DNA of 64,000 nucleotides, taken from positions 62,001 through 126,000 of the forward strand of contig NZ_BPQO01000015.1 of assembly GCF_022179285.1 (NCBI RefSeq), given 5' to 3'. This document shows, piece by piece, positions 46,384 to 56,368 of the stretch. Numbering within the stretch: position 1 is the first letter of the stretch; the number at the start of each line of letters is the position of its first letter. The position numbers were made by a program, and so were the translations under genes. Source of the stretch: Methylobacterium hispanicum (GTDB lineage Bacteria > Pseudomonadota > Alphaproteobacteria > Rhizobiales > Beijerinckiaceae). The notes under the pieces were generated by a model. That model worked only from the letters and a program-made list of their open reading frames with translations, had not been told where the DNA came from and did no database searches.

Positions 46384-48390
46384 GTGGCCGGCGCGAGCCT
46401 GATCCCCCCGGGCGAGACCCTTGCCGGCATCGGCCGCGCGGTCACCGCCGTGCCGATCCGCCACCCGCTCAACCGCCGCTGGTGGATCGCCTTCGCGGGG
46501 GCGATGGCTCTGCTCGCGGTCTTCGCCGTCGCCCTGTTCTGGCTGCTCTTCGAAGGGGTCGGCGTCTGGGGCAACAACAACGCCGTCGTCTGGGCGCTCG
46601 ACATCGCGAGCTACGACTGGTGGATCGGGGCGGCCTGCGGCAGCCTGCTCGTCTCCGCCACGCTGCTGCTGCTCGGGGCCGAGTGGCGCGGCGCCATCAA
46701 CCGGGTCGCCGAGACGGTCGCCCTGCTCTGCACCTGCGCGGCCGGGCTCTACCCGATCATCCATCTCGGCCGGCCCTGGTACTTCTACTGGAACCTGCCC
46801 TACCCGAACACCTTCTCGCTCTGGCCGCAGTTCCGCTCGGCCCTGGTCTGGGACGCTGTCGACATCGTCTCGTTCCTCGTGGTCTGCGTGAGCCTCTGGT
46901 ATGTCGGGCTGCTCCCCGATCTCGCGGCTCTGCGCGACCGCGCCTTCACGGAGGCGATGCGCCAGCGCGAGGCGCGCGCCCTGACCCGCGGCCTCGCGAT
47001 GATGCGGGCGCGGACCTACGGCCTGCTCGCCTCCGGCTGGCGGGGCTCGGCCGCCCACTGGCAGCTCTGGCTGCAGGGCTACCGCACCATCGCGCTGCTC
47101 GGCGTGATGCTGGTGGTCTGCGTGCAGACCGGCGCCTCGGTGATGTTCGCCGGCTCCGTGATGCCGGGCTGGCACGACACCATCCTGCCCGTCACCTTCC
47201 TGGTGAACGCGGTCTTTTCCGGCGTCGGGCTGACCGGCGCGATCGTGGTGCTGATCCGGGCGGTCTACGGCCTCGACGGGCTCGTCACGGAGCGCCATCT
47301 CGGCCTGATCGCCCGGCTCCTGCTCGGCCTCGGCTGCGCCAGCCTCTACTGCTACGCCACCGAGTTCTTCTCGACCGCGCTGCACGGCGATCCCTACGAG
47401 CGCGGCGTGCTCGCCCGCCGCGTCACCGGCGAGCACGCCGCCGCCTTCTGGACGGTGCTCGTCTGCCTGCTCCTGCCCGCGCAGGTGTTCTGGTCGACGC
47501 GGGCGCGGCGCGCGCCGCTCGCCGTCGCGGGCGTCGGCATCCTCGTGGCGGTCGGGGCCTATGCCGACCACGTGATGGTGCTGCTCGTCACCCTCGGCCA
47601 GAACTTCCTACCCGCCGCCCACGAGCCCTTCCGGGAGACGGTCTGGGGCATCGCGACCTTCGCGGGCTCGGTCGGCCTGTTCCTCGTGCTGCTGCTGCTG
47701 TTCCTGCGCTACCTGCCCGCGGTCTCGATCACCGAGACGCGCCGCCTCGCGCTCGCGGCCGGCGCCCGGACCGGGCGCGAGACCGCCTCGGACCGGCCCG
47801 AGCCGGACCCGGAGGCGATGGAGCCCGGCACCCCGCTCTGGGGCATCAGCGCGCGCTTTGCCACGGAAGCCGAACTCGCCGCCGCCGCGCAGGCGGTGGC
47901 CAGCCTCACGGCCGCCCGCAACGGTGGCGACGTCCATCTCGACGGGCACGGACCGGTGCCGATGCCGCGCGTCACCCGCGCGCTCGGGCTGGAGGGGCGC
48001 ACGATCCGGCCCTACGCGCTCGGCGGAGCCCTCCTCGGCGGGCTCGGCTTCTACGGGATGTGCGTCTACGCCAGCGCCTACCACTACGTCTTCCTGATCG
48101 GCGGGCGGCCGCGCTTCTCCTGGCCCTCCTTCGTGGTGCCGAGCTTCGCCTTCGCGATGATGAGCGGGGTGGTGGCGATCCACCTCGCCCTGCTGGTGCT
48201 GAACCGGCTGCCGCGCCTGAACCACCCGGCCTTCAACATCCCGGGCTTCCTGCGCGCGAGCGAGGACCGCTTCTTCCTCTCGGTGCAGGCCCAAGGGGAG
48301 GGCTTCGAGGTGGAGCGGATCGAGCGGCGCCTCGCCGGCCTGCCCGCGGGCGCCGGCCGCCCCCTCGAGATCCGGCGGATCCCGCGATGA
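46384..48390 (+). CDS. actC: Fused alternative complex III subunits ActC and ActD
   Basis: 668 residues from GTG 46384, eight bases after AAGGAGGG. Residues 1-460 are the NrfD/PsrC-type quinol-binding membrane subunit ActC, with about ten helices (NRRWWIAFAGAMALLAVF, LYPIIHLGRPWYFYWNLPYP, YADHVMVLLVTLGQNFLP). Residues 490-660 are an ActD (DUF3341) domain: LWGISARFATEAELAAAAQ, LGGLGFYGMCVYASAYHYVF, GGRPRFSWPSFVVPSF and PAFNIPGFLRASEDRFFL. ActC and ActD are usually separate genes; no stop or start separates them here. Its stop overlaps actE (ATGA). Confidence 0.92.
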   Translation: MAGASLIPPGETLAGIGRAVTAVPIRHPLNRRWWIAFAGAMALLAVFAVALFWLLFEGVGVWGNNNAVVWALDIASYDWWIGAACGSLLVSATLLLLGAEWRGAINRVAETVALLCTCAAGLYPIIHLGRPWYFYWNLPYPNTFSLWPQFRSALVWDAVDIVSFLVVCVSLWYVGLLPDLAALRDRAFTEAMRQREARALTRGLAMMRARTYGLLASGWRGSAAHWQLWLQGYRTIALLGVMLVVCVQTGASVMFAGSVMPGWHDTILPVTFLVNAVFSGVGLTGAIVVLIRAVYGLDGLVTERHLGLIARLLLGLGCASLYCYATEFFSTALHGDPYERGVLARRVTGEHAAAFWTVLVCLLLPAQVFWSTRARRAPLAVAGVGILVAVGAYADHVMVLLVTLGQNFLPAAHEPFRETVWGIATFAGSVGLFLVLLLLFLRYLPAVSITETRRLALAAGARTGRETASDRPEPDPEAMEPGTPLWGISARFATEAELAAAAQAVASLTAARNGGDVHLDGHGPVPMPRVTRALGLEGRTIRPYALGGALLGGLGFYGMCVYASAYHYVFLIGGRPRFSWPSFVVPSFAFAMMSGVVAIHLALLVLNRLPRLNHPAFNIPGFLRASEDRFFLSVQAQGEGFEVERIERRLAGLPAGAGRPLEIRRIPR

Positions 48391-48926
48391 GCCGGTTCCT
48401 CCGCCCGCTCGTCCTCGTAGGCCTGCTCGCGCCGCTCGCCGCTTGCGAGCAGGCCAACATGGCCGACCAGCCCAAGGCCCGGACCTGGGACCGCAACCCC
48501 TACTTCGCCAAGCACATGACCATGCGCGATCCGGTGCCCGGCACCGTGCCGCGGCAGGACCCGGCGGCGGCGGCACCCCAGCCCGCGACGATCACCGCCG
48601 CGCTGCTGGCGCGGGGCCGGGAGCGCTACGCCATCTTCTGCACGCCCTGTCATGGCGCCTCGGGGGATGGGCGCGGCATCGTGGTGCAGCGCGGCTTCCC
48701 GCACGCCGGCAACCTCGCCGCCGACAGGCTGCGGCAGGCCTCCGCGGCGGAGCTCTACCGCACTGTCGGCGAGGGCCACCGGGCGATGTTCGGCATGGCG
48801 CAGATGATCCCGTCCGCCGACCGCTGGGCCATCGTCGCGTACCTGCGCGCGCTCCAGCTCAGCCAGGGCGCCGAGCTGGCCGGTCTGCCGCCTGAGGACC
48901 GTGCCCGCCTGGAGGCCGCCCGATGA
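48387..48926 (+). CDS. actE: Alternative complex III subunit ActE, monoheme cytochrome c lipoprotein
   Basis: 179 residues. A lipoprotein signal with lipobox LAPLAAC places the N-terminus in the membrane as a lipid-anchored cysteine near 20. One heme site CTPCH in RYAIFCTPCHGASGDGRGIV and an axial methionine candidate in FGMAQMIPSADRWAIVAYLR. ActE is the monoheme c subunit that passes electrons on to the terminal oxidase. Overlaps both neighbours (ATGA on each side). Confidence 0.92.
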   Translation: MSRFLRPLVLVGLLAPLAACEQANMADQPKARTWDRNPYFAKHMTMRDPVPGTVPRQDPAAAAPQPATITAALLARGRERYAIFCTPCHGASGDGRGIVVQRGFPHAGNLAADRLRQASAAELYRTVGEGHRAMFGMAQMIPSADRWAIVAYLRALQLSQGAELAGLPPEDRARLEAAR

Positions 48927-50047
48927 GCCGCCCGGCGAAACGCTCCCTCGGCCGGCGGCTCGCCCGCCCGTTGCCGCTCGGCCTCGCCGGGCTGGCGCTC
49001 CTCGCGCTCGCCGTCCTCGCGGGCGGCTGGCGGGAGGCGGCGGGCGCCTACCTCGCCGCCTGGCTGGTCCTGCTCGGGCTCGCGGCCGGCGCGCTGCCCG
49101 TGGCGGTGGCGCTGGAGCGCTTCGGCCTCCGGGTGCACGACCACGGCGAGGGCGAGATCGCGCTGAGCCTGCGCCGCCTGCTCGGGCTGATGCCGGCCGC
49201 CGCGATCCTGGGCCTGCCGCTGCTCGCCGCCGCCCCGATCCTCTATCCCTGGATCGCCGAGCCGCCCGACACGCCGCTCGGCCGGGTCTGGTTCACCTGG
49301 GCCGGCTTCTCCCTGCGGGTCCTCGCCTATCTGGGCCTCTGGGTCTGGCTCGCCGCGCGCTTCCGCGACGCGCCCACGGGCCCCGGCGACGGCCGCACCG
49401 CCGCGGGCGTCGGCCTGCACGCCCTCGTCGGCACGCTCGCGGTGACGGACCTCGTCGGCTCGCTCGATCCGCGCCTCGGCTCCAGCCTGGAGGGCATCCT
49501 GGTGCTCACCGCCTGGAGCGGCCTCGCCTTCGCGGCGGCGATCCTGCGGGCGCCCGAGGAGCCGGCGCCGGTCGGCCGCGGTCGCGCGGTCGCGGGCCAG
49601 GACCGGCTGGTGCCGCTCGCCGTGCTGCTGGCGCTCTGGGCCTACCTGCATTTCGTGCAGTTCCTGATCGTCTGGTCGGCGAACCTCCCCGACGAGGTGC
49701 GCTGGTATCTCGCCCGCGGCGGCTGGTCCGGGCGCGGCCTCGCGCTCGCGGCCGGCGCGGTCGTGCTCGCCGCAGCCCTCGCCACCCTGCGGCCCGGCCG
49801 GCCCACCACCCGGGTGCTCGCCGGCCTCGTCGTCGCGGTGCACGTCGCCGAGATGTTCTGGCTCGTCACACCCGCCCTGCGCGACCGCTTCACCCTGACG
49901 GGAACCGACCTGCTCGCCGCCCTCGGCGTGCTCTGCCTCGCCGGGGCTTTGCGCCCGCTCGCGCGGATGCCGCATCCCTGGTGGACCCGCGGAGCAGGCA
50001 CCCGCCGAGTGGACACCCGCCGAGCTGGCAAGGGGGCCTCCGCATGA
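48923..50047 (+). CDS. actF: Alternative complex III subunit ActF-like integral membrane protein
   Basis: 374 residues with about ten hydrophobic helices and no cofactor motif. Position after actE, coupling by ATGA, and the block LLALWAYLHFVQFLIVWSAN followed by LPDEVRWYLAR match ActF, the second, shorter NrfD-like subunit of ACIII (its WSANLPDE motif is diagnostic). It is probably involved in quinol binding or proton movement. The last 25 residues are basic. Its stop overlaps the next small gene. Confidence 0.88.
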   Translation: MSRPAKRSLGRRLARPLPLGLAGLALLALAVLAGGWREAAGAYLAAWLVLLGLAAGALPVAVALERFGLRVHDHGEGEIALSLRRLLGLMPAAAILGLPLLAAAPILYPWIAEPPDTPLGRVWFTWAGFSLRVLAYLGLWVWLAARFRDAPTGPGDGRTAAGVGLHALVGTLAVTDLVGSLDPRLGSSLEGILVLTAWSGLAFAAAILRAPEEPAPVGRGRAVAGQDRLVPLAVLLALWAYLHFVQFLIVWSANLPDEVRWYLARGGWSGRGLALAAGAVVLAAALATLRPGRPTTRVLAGLVVAVHVAEMFWLVTPALRDRFTLTGTDLLAALGVLCLAGALRPLARMPHPWWTRGAGTRRVDTRRAGKGASA

Positions 50048-50529
50048 GCCAGGCTTCCAAGCCCCCCGGCGGCCCGGAACGGCCCGGCGGCCTGTTCCAG
50101 GCGATCCTCGCCGGCCTGGCGCCCCGGCGCCCCCCGGCGCCGGAACCCGAACCCGCGCACTGGCCCGAGGCGCCTCGTGCCGGGCCCGGCCACGAGACCG
50201 AGGACGTCGACGTCCGCCGGACCGGCCTGGTGATGGCGGGGCTCGCGCTCTCGGCCCTCGTCGCGGTCGGCCTGATGCTCTGGCTGATGCACGCCTTCAC
50301 GCTGGGCCAGCGCCGCGAATGGCCCGCGCTCACCCCGCAGCAGACCGCCAAGCTCACCCCCCCGCCGCCGAACCTGCAGGCCGACCCCTACGCCGACATC
50401 GCCCGCGCGCGCGCGGCCGAGCGCGGCCGGCTCGACGGCTACGCCCTCACCGAGGCGGGCCGCGCCCGCATCCCGATCGACCGCGCCATGGAGCTGGTGA
50501 CGGGCCGGCCGCTGGATCCCGCCCGATGA
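50044..50529 (+). CDS. Uncharacterised single-pass membrane protein of the act-cox operon
   Basis: 161 residues. A Pro-rich N-terminus of 60 residues, one membrane helix (GLVMAGLALSALVAVGLMLW near 62-81), then a periplasmic tail with LTPPPPNLQADPYADIARAR and GRARIPIDRAMELVTGRPL. The tail motif PPNLQxDPxxD...RIPIDRAMxL is conserved in proteins found beside SCO and cox genes in other Proteobacteria; I know no function. Overlaps actF and coxB by ATGA, so its supply is tied to the complex; an assembly or bridging role is inferred. Confidence 0.8.
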   Translation: MSQASKPPGGPERPGGLFQAILAGLAPRRPPAPEPEPAHWPEAPRAGPGHETEDVDVRRTGLVMAGLALSALVAVGLMLWLMHAFTLGQRREWPALTPQQTAKLTPPPPNLQADPYADIARARAAERGRLDGYALTEAGRARIPIDRAMELVTGRPLDPAR

Positions 50530-51506
50530 CCCCGCACCACTCCGCCCTCGAACTCTGGCCGGCCGCGGTCTCGGCCAAGGCCGTCGAGACCGACTACCTG
50601 ATCCTCGCCTTCACGGTGCTGACGCTGCTGCTCACCGTGCCGGTCTTCCTGGCGATCACGTGGTTCGCCCTGCGCTACCGCGACGGCCAGGAAGCCGACC
50701 GCGAGCCCAGCGGCGTCCGCTCGAACCTCGTCGAGATCAGCTGGATGCTGATCCCCTTCGCGCTCACCCTGATCTTCTTCGCCTGGGGGGCGCGCCTCTT
50801 CGTGCACTCGAAGAACCCGCCGCCCGACGCCATGGTGATCGAGGCGATCGGCCGGCAGTGGATGTGGAAGTTCCAGCATCCCACCGGCCAGTCCGAGATC
50901 AACGACCTGCACGTGCCGATCAACCAGCCGGTGCGACTGCGCATCATCAGTCAGGACGTGATCCACGCCCTCTACCTGCCGGCGGTGCGCATGCAGGTGG
51001 CGGCGATCCCCGGCCGCACCACCGAGCTGTGGTTCAAGGCTGACCGGGCCGGCACCTTCCACCTCTACTGCTCGGAATATTGCGGCACCGACCACTCGCT
51101 GATGGAGGGCCGGATCACCTTCATGGAGCCGGGCGACTACCAGGAATGGCTGACCCACGGCGGCGCGCAGCAATCCGGCCCCGCGGCGGGGCTCGCGGTC
51201 TACAACGCCTACGGCTGCGGCACCTGCCACAACGCCGATTCGCAGATCCGCGCCCCGCGGCTCGCCGGCCTCTACGGGCGGGAGGTGAGGCTCGCGGACG
51301 GCACCACCCGGATCGCCGACGACACCTATCTGCGCGAAAAGATCCTGAATCCCAACGGCAACCGGCTGGCCGAGGGCTACAAGCAGATCATGCCGAGCTA
51401 CGCCGGCAAGATCCCGGACGACGACCTCACCCGCCTGATCAACTACCTCAAATCCGACATGCGCGCCGCCGCGGGCGACCCCGCCGCGCAGGGAGGTACG
51501 CGATGA
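50526..51506 (+). CDS. coxB: Cytochrome c oxidase subunit II with fused cytochrome c (caa3 type)
   Basis: 326 residues. Two membrane helices (LILAFTVLTLLLTVPVFLAI and SWMLIPFALTLIFFAW) precede the cupredoxin domain, whose CuA ligands are visible in ALYLPAVRMQV and FHLYCSEYCGTDHSLMEG. A cytochrome c domain follows with heme site CGTCH near 235 and axial Met in QIMPSYAGKI. The fused heme makes this a caa3-type oxidase that takes electrons directly from ACIII. Starts by ATGA overlap with the preceding gene. Confidence 0.96.
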   Translation: MTPHHSALELWPAAVSAKAVETDYLILAFTVLTLLLTVPVFLAITWFALRYRDGQEADREPSGVRSNLVEISWMLIPFALTLIFFAWGARLFVHSKNPPPDAMVIEAIGRQWMWKFQHPTGQSEINDLHVPINQPVRLRIISQDVIHALYLPAVRMQVAAIPGRTTELWFKADRAGTFHLYCSEYCGTDHSLMEGRITFMEPGDYQEWLTHGGAQQSGPAAGLAVYNAYGCGTCHNADSQIRAPRLAGLYGREVRLADGTTRIADDTYLREKILNPNGNRLAEGYKQIMPSYAGKIPDDDLTRLINYLKSDMRAAAGDPAAQGGTR

Positions 51507-51771
51507 TGCCGTTTCCGTCCGATCCCTTTGCCGCCGCCACAACAGATGAAGCACCGCCCTTTTCCCGGACGCCTGGAACGCAGTGGACGGTGATCCGGGA
51601 TCCAGCGAATGAAGGGCCGCGCAGCGGTGCGATCTCCCTGCGGCGTTGCAGGATTCGGACGCTTCGCGACGTCTCGTGCTGGGTCCCGGGTCGCATTCCG
51701 CTGGCGCTCCATGCGCCCGGGAAAAGGGCGGTGTGCCAATCAGAACCGCGGCGTGTCCCAGGAGACCGGCC

Positions 51772-51775
<4 letters not shown>
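51503..51775 (+). CDS. Open frame bridging coxB and coxA, built from a palindromic element
   Basis: 90 codons. Its ATG (51503) overlaps the coxB stop (ATGA) and its stop overlaps the coxA start (ATGA at 51772), so ribosomes could pass from coxB to coxA. The first 15 residues ([16 protein letters not shown]) precede the repeat; most of the rest is translated from the inverted-repeat element and reads as Arg/Pro-rich sequence with no domain. It may be a small old gene invaded by the element, or simply a bridge. Whether the peptide matters is unknown. Confidence 0.4.
51550..51737. mobile_element. MITE-like element with long imperfect inverted repeats
   Basis: The left arm (about 51550-51608) and right arm (about 51676-51737) are inverted copies. 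The outer 30 bases share CACCGCCCTTTTCCCGG exactly, then CGC-TGGA-CGC with single differences; the inner parts share CCGGGA-CCAGC. About 65 bp lie between the arms. No transposase is encoded. Size near 190 bp and terminal palindromy fit a miniature inverted-repeat or REP-type element. It lies inside an otherwise overlapping operon. Confidence 0.65.
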
Positions 51776-53447
<1,672 letters not shown>

Positions 53448-53451
<4 letters not shown>

Positions 53452-54107
53452 GCGAGGCGCTGCCCGAGGGCGTCGGCGTCGCCCGCGCCGAGCATTTCGA
53501 GAGCGTGGCGCAGCAGCGCTACGCCGCGACGCTCGGCATCTGGGCCTGGCTGATCACCGAGCTGCTGCTCTTCGCCGCCCTGTTCCTGGTGGCGCTGATC
53601 ACCCGGATCCAGCACCCCGAGGCGACGGTCGAGGCCGCGCGCCATCTCAAGTTCTGGATCGGCGCGACCAACACCGTGGTGCTGATCTGCTCCAGCCTCA
53701 CCATGTCGATGGCGATCGAGTTCTCGCGCATGGGCTGGCAGCGCGCGATGGTGCGAATGATGCTCGCCACCGCCGCGCTCGGCGCGCTCTTCCTCCTGCT
53801 GAAGGGCTACGAGTACTACGCCGACTATCAGGAGCACATGATGCCGTTCCTGTCCGGGCGGCCCTACGAGCTCGCCCAGAGCCCGGCCTCGCGGCTCTTC
53901 GTGAACCTGTACTACGTGGCGACGAGCCTGCACGCGCTGCACCTGTTCACCGGCATCGCGATCCTGCTCGGGATGACCTGGAAGGCGGCCAAGCCCGGTT
54001 TCCTGGGCCGGCACCAGAACTGGATCGAGGTCTACGGCCTGTACTGGCACTTCATCGATCTGGTCTGGATCCTGGCCTTCCCGATCCTCTACGTGGTCAA
54101 CCGGTAG
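53448..54107 (+). CDS. coxC: Cytochrome c oxidase subunit III
   Basis: 219 residues with five predicted helices, the short form of subunit III. Family blocks: [20 protein letters not shown], the conserved glutamate in [31 protein letters not shown] and [17 protein letters not shown]. It stabilises CoxA and proton uptake. Coupled to coxA by an ATGA overlap; coxD starts 9 bp after its stop. Confidence 0.95.
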
Positions 54108-54116
54108 GGGAGGGCG

Positions 54117-54428
54117 ATGCGCAACCCGATCAGGGATCTCTCGCCCGAGGACCGCGCGCTGTTCCGGCGCCACATGCGCAAGCCGGTGCTGACGTTTCTG
54201 GCGCTGCTGGCGCTGCTGGCCGTCAACGTGGCGCTCGGGGCGACCGTGCCCTTCGCCTATACCTGGGCGCTCGAACTCGCCGTCGTGACCGTGATGGTGG
54301 CGCTCATCCTCCTCGTCTCGATGGAGGTGCTGAAGGAGCCGCCGCTGGTGAAGCTGTTCTCGGTGCTCGGCTTCTTCTGGGTCGCCATCCTGGTCGGCAT
54401 GACGCTGACGGATTACCTGGCGCGCTGA
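54117..54428 (+). CDS. coxD: Cytochrome c oxidase subunit IV family protein
   Basis: 103 residues with three membrane helices (VLTFLALLALLAVNVALGA, LELAVVTVMVALILLVSM, LFSVLGFFWVAILVGMTL), the layout of small bacterial subunit IV. The FMEVLKE-like block appears as SMEVLKEPPLVKLF. Last gene of the act-cox operon, with GGGGAGG just upstream as ribosome binding site. No heme-insertion or copper-chaperone gene follows. Confidence 0.85.
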   Translation: MRNPIRDLSPEDRALFRRHMRKPVLTFLALLALLAVNVALGATVPFAYTWALELAVVTVMVALILLVSMEVLKEPPLVKLFSVLGFFWVAILVGMTLTDYLAR

Positions 54429-54885
54429 CGTCGCTCTCCCTCCCCCCTCTGCGGGGGAGGGCAATCGCATATGACGACCGAGCCTAGCCCCGGTCAGGCG
54501 TGGGTCCCCTCTCCCATAGGGAGAGGTCTGCTTTCGCAGAAAGCCGGGTGAGGGGTATGAGGCGTCCGAACAGGGCTCGACCTGAACGCGCGTCGATGGC
54601 GTGCTCCGTCCTGTGAGGTCATACCCCTCACCCCAACCCTCTCCCTATGGGAGAGGGGGCGCGGCGCGGTTCCAGTGGCGATCTCGGAGACGACCCCCGC
54701 CATATGCGATCGCCCTGCTCTGCGGGGGAGGGTTGGCACCCGAAGGGTGACGGGAGAGGGGAGCGACGGCTCAGCAGAGTACTCGGCGTTGACGCTGAGC
54801 CATGATCTGAAGCGGGGTTCCCCTCACCCGACCCCGCCTGACGGCCGGCCCACCCGCCCCGCAGAGGGGGGAGGGAGAGTAGCGC
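54429..54885. repeat. Nested palindromic repeats downstream of the cox genes
   Basis: 457 bp made almost wholly of inverted repeats. Outer arms: a perfect 23-bp inverted repeat, 54434-54456 against 54857-54879. A second pair: AGGGCAATCGCATATG at 54458-54473 against CATATGCGATCGCCCT at 54701-54716, one mismatch. Inside that lies a third unit whose arms (CCCCTCTCCCATAGGGAGAGG with GTGAGGGGTATGA, and TCATACCCCTCAC with CTCCCTATGGGAGAGG) lie at about 54516-54560 and 54618-54657. This looks like one palindromic element inserted into another. No coding frame is supported. Confidence 0.7.
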
Positions 54886-55455
54886 CTACGCCGCGGGCGC
54901 CGAGGATTGCCCGGTCCTGGCCCGCCCCACCTCGATCAGCGCCGCGAGCTCGCCCGCCGCCGCGCGCACGCGCTCGGCGAGCGCCGGATCCGCGACCCGG
55001 CACTGCTCCATCTCGGCGCTGCCCGCGTAGACCGAGGTCGGCGCGATGTGGGCGGCGAAGAAGCCGAAGAGCGGGCGTAGCGCATGCTCCACCACCAGCG
55101 CGTGGCGCAGGCCCCCGCCGGTCGCGGTGAGCGCCACGGGCTTTCCGAGCAGCGCCTCCGGCCGCACGAAGTCGAAGACGTGCTTGAACAGGCCCGCGTA
55201 CGAGCCCTGGTAGACCGGCGTGCCGACGATGAGCGCGTCCGCGTCCTCGATCGCCTCGACGATGCGCCGGGCCGGCAGGGGCAACTCGTCCCGGCTCGCC
55301 ACGACGAGGCCCGCGCCCGCATCCACCAGATCGTAGACCGCCAGATCGATGCGGCGCGCGCGGGCGAGGTCGGCGGCCACCGCCTCGACGAGGCCCCGCG
55401 TGCGGGAGGGCCGGCTGGCGCTGGCCGAGAAGGCGACGACGCGGGGCAGGGACAT
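54886..55455 (-). CDS. NADPH-dependent FMN reductase (MsuE/SsuE type)
   Basis: 189 residues, flavodoxin-like. Phosphate loop VVAFSASASRPSRTRGLVEA at the N-terminus and the flavin-contacting ALIVGTPVYQGSYAGLFKH near 74-92, followed by LLGKPVALTATGGG. It provides reduced FMN, in MsuE/SsuE cases to two-component sulfonate monooxygenases; no monooxygenase is adjacent. Start at ATG 55455. Confidence 0.85.
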   Translation of the reverse strand: MSLPRVVAFSASASRPSRTRGLVEAVAADLARARRIDLAVYDLVDAGAGLVVASRDELPLPARRIVEAIEDADALIVGTPVYQGSYAGLFKHVFDFVRPEALLGKPVALTATGGGLRHALVVEHALRPLFGFFAAHIAPTSVYAGSAEMEQCRVADPALAERVRAAAGELAALIEVGRARTGQSSAPAA

Positions 55456-55693
55456 CGGACCAGGGGACACTCGGCTAACCTCCGGTCTGCCCGAGAAGAC
55501 CCCTGGGCGTGAGGGCTGCGGCGGCGGGTTCGGGACGCCCATCGTGACGCGTGCGGACCGGGGTGCAAAGCCCGGACCGTCCGCGAACGCCAGAGTGCCA
55601 GATGGTTCTGGCCGGGGCGTTAAGCCAGATGGTTCATGCCGGGAAACCGAAAAGACCCGTCCGTCCCGGCGCGAGATCAGGAATCCCGGTCGC
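55456..55693. other. Gap with short direct repeat
   Basis: About 240 bp between the FMN reductase and methyltransferase genes. GCCAGATGGTT occurs twice, about 34 bp apart (near 55597 and 55631). No gene was seen. The stretch probably contains the reductase promoter. Confidence 0.4.
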
Positions 55694-56368
55694 TCAGGAA
55701 TCCCGGTCGCGAAAGCGCCAGACGTGGCTCTCCTTGATCTCGGCATCCTCCAGCGCCCGCGTCACCGGGACGCGGTAGCTCGCGAGCTGTTCGAGGCGCG
55801 CGCGGGGCAGGTAGGAGCGGCCGGGGTCGCCCACCAGCACCCGCGTGCCGCGCGCGGCGAGGTCGCCGAGCCAGTCCCCGACCCGCGCGGCGAGGTCGCG
55901 CTCGTAGAAGATGTCGGCCGCCAGCACGAGGTCGGCCTCCGGGGTCCGCCCGATCAGGTCCTCGGCCGTCGCTGCGATCCGCTCCGCCACCCCGTTCGCC
56001 GCCGCGTTCAGGGCGATCGCCGGCAGCGCGAAGGAGTCGAGGTCGCTGGCCAGCACCCGCGCCGCCCCGGCCCGCGCCGCCGCGACGGCGCAGAGGCCGG
56101 AGCCCGAGGCGAAATCGAGCACGCGGGCGCCCGCGCAGAGGTCCGGGTTGTCGAGGAGGTAGCGGGCGAGCGCCTGTCCGCCCGCCCAGGCGAAGGCCCA
56201 GAAGGGCGGGGGCAGCCCGATCGCCTCCAGCTCCTCCTCGGTCCTCTGCCAGAGCGCGGTGGCCTCGTCGGCGACGTGGAGCCGGATCTCGGGCGCGTGC
56301 GGCACCGGGCGCAGCGCGGTGTTGGCGAGGATGAAGCTCTCCGCGGCCTCCGGGGTGAGGCGGTTCAT
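55694..56368 (-). CDS. Class I SAM-dependent methyltransferase (ETFB lysine methyltransferase-like)
   Basis: 224 residues. SAM motif I is VLDFASGSGLCAVAAARAGA near 83-102, then ASDLDSFALPAIALNAAANG and DLVLAADIFYERDLA near 147-161. The N-terminal FILANTALRPVPHAPEIRLH and PPPFWAFAWAGGQALARYLLD match the METTL20/ETFBKMT branch, which methylates lysines of electron-transfer flavoprotein beta, although related bacterial proteins may modify other targets. ATG overlaps the glycosyltransferase stop (ATGA). Confidence 0.8.
   Translation of the reverse strand: MNRLTPEAAESFILANTALRPVPHAPEIRLHVADEATALWQRTEEELEAIGLPPPFWAFAWAGGQALARYLLDNPDLCAGARVLDFASGSGLCAVAAARAGAARVLASDLDSFALPAIALNAAANGVAERIAATAEDLIGRTPEADLVLAADIFYERDLAARVGDWLGDLAARGTRVLVGDPGRSYLPRARLEQLASYRVPVTRALEDAEIKESHVWRFRDRDS

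Noticed and set aside
51080-51502. Upstream part of the plus-strand frame that leads into the bridge between coxB and coxA
   Set aside because: Before 51503 this frame is an out-of-frame reading of coxB; only the part from the ATGA overlap was kept.
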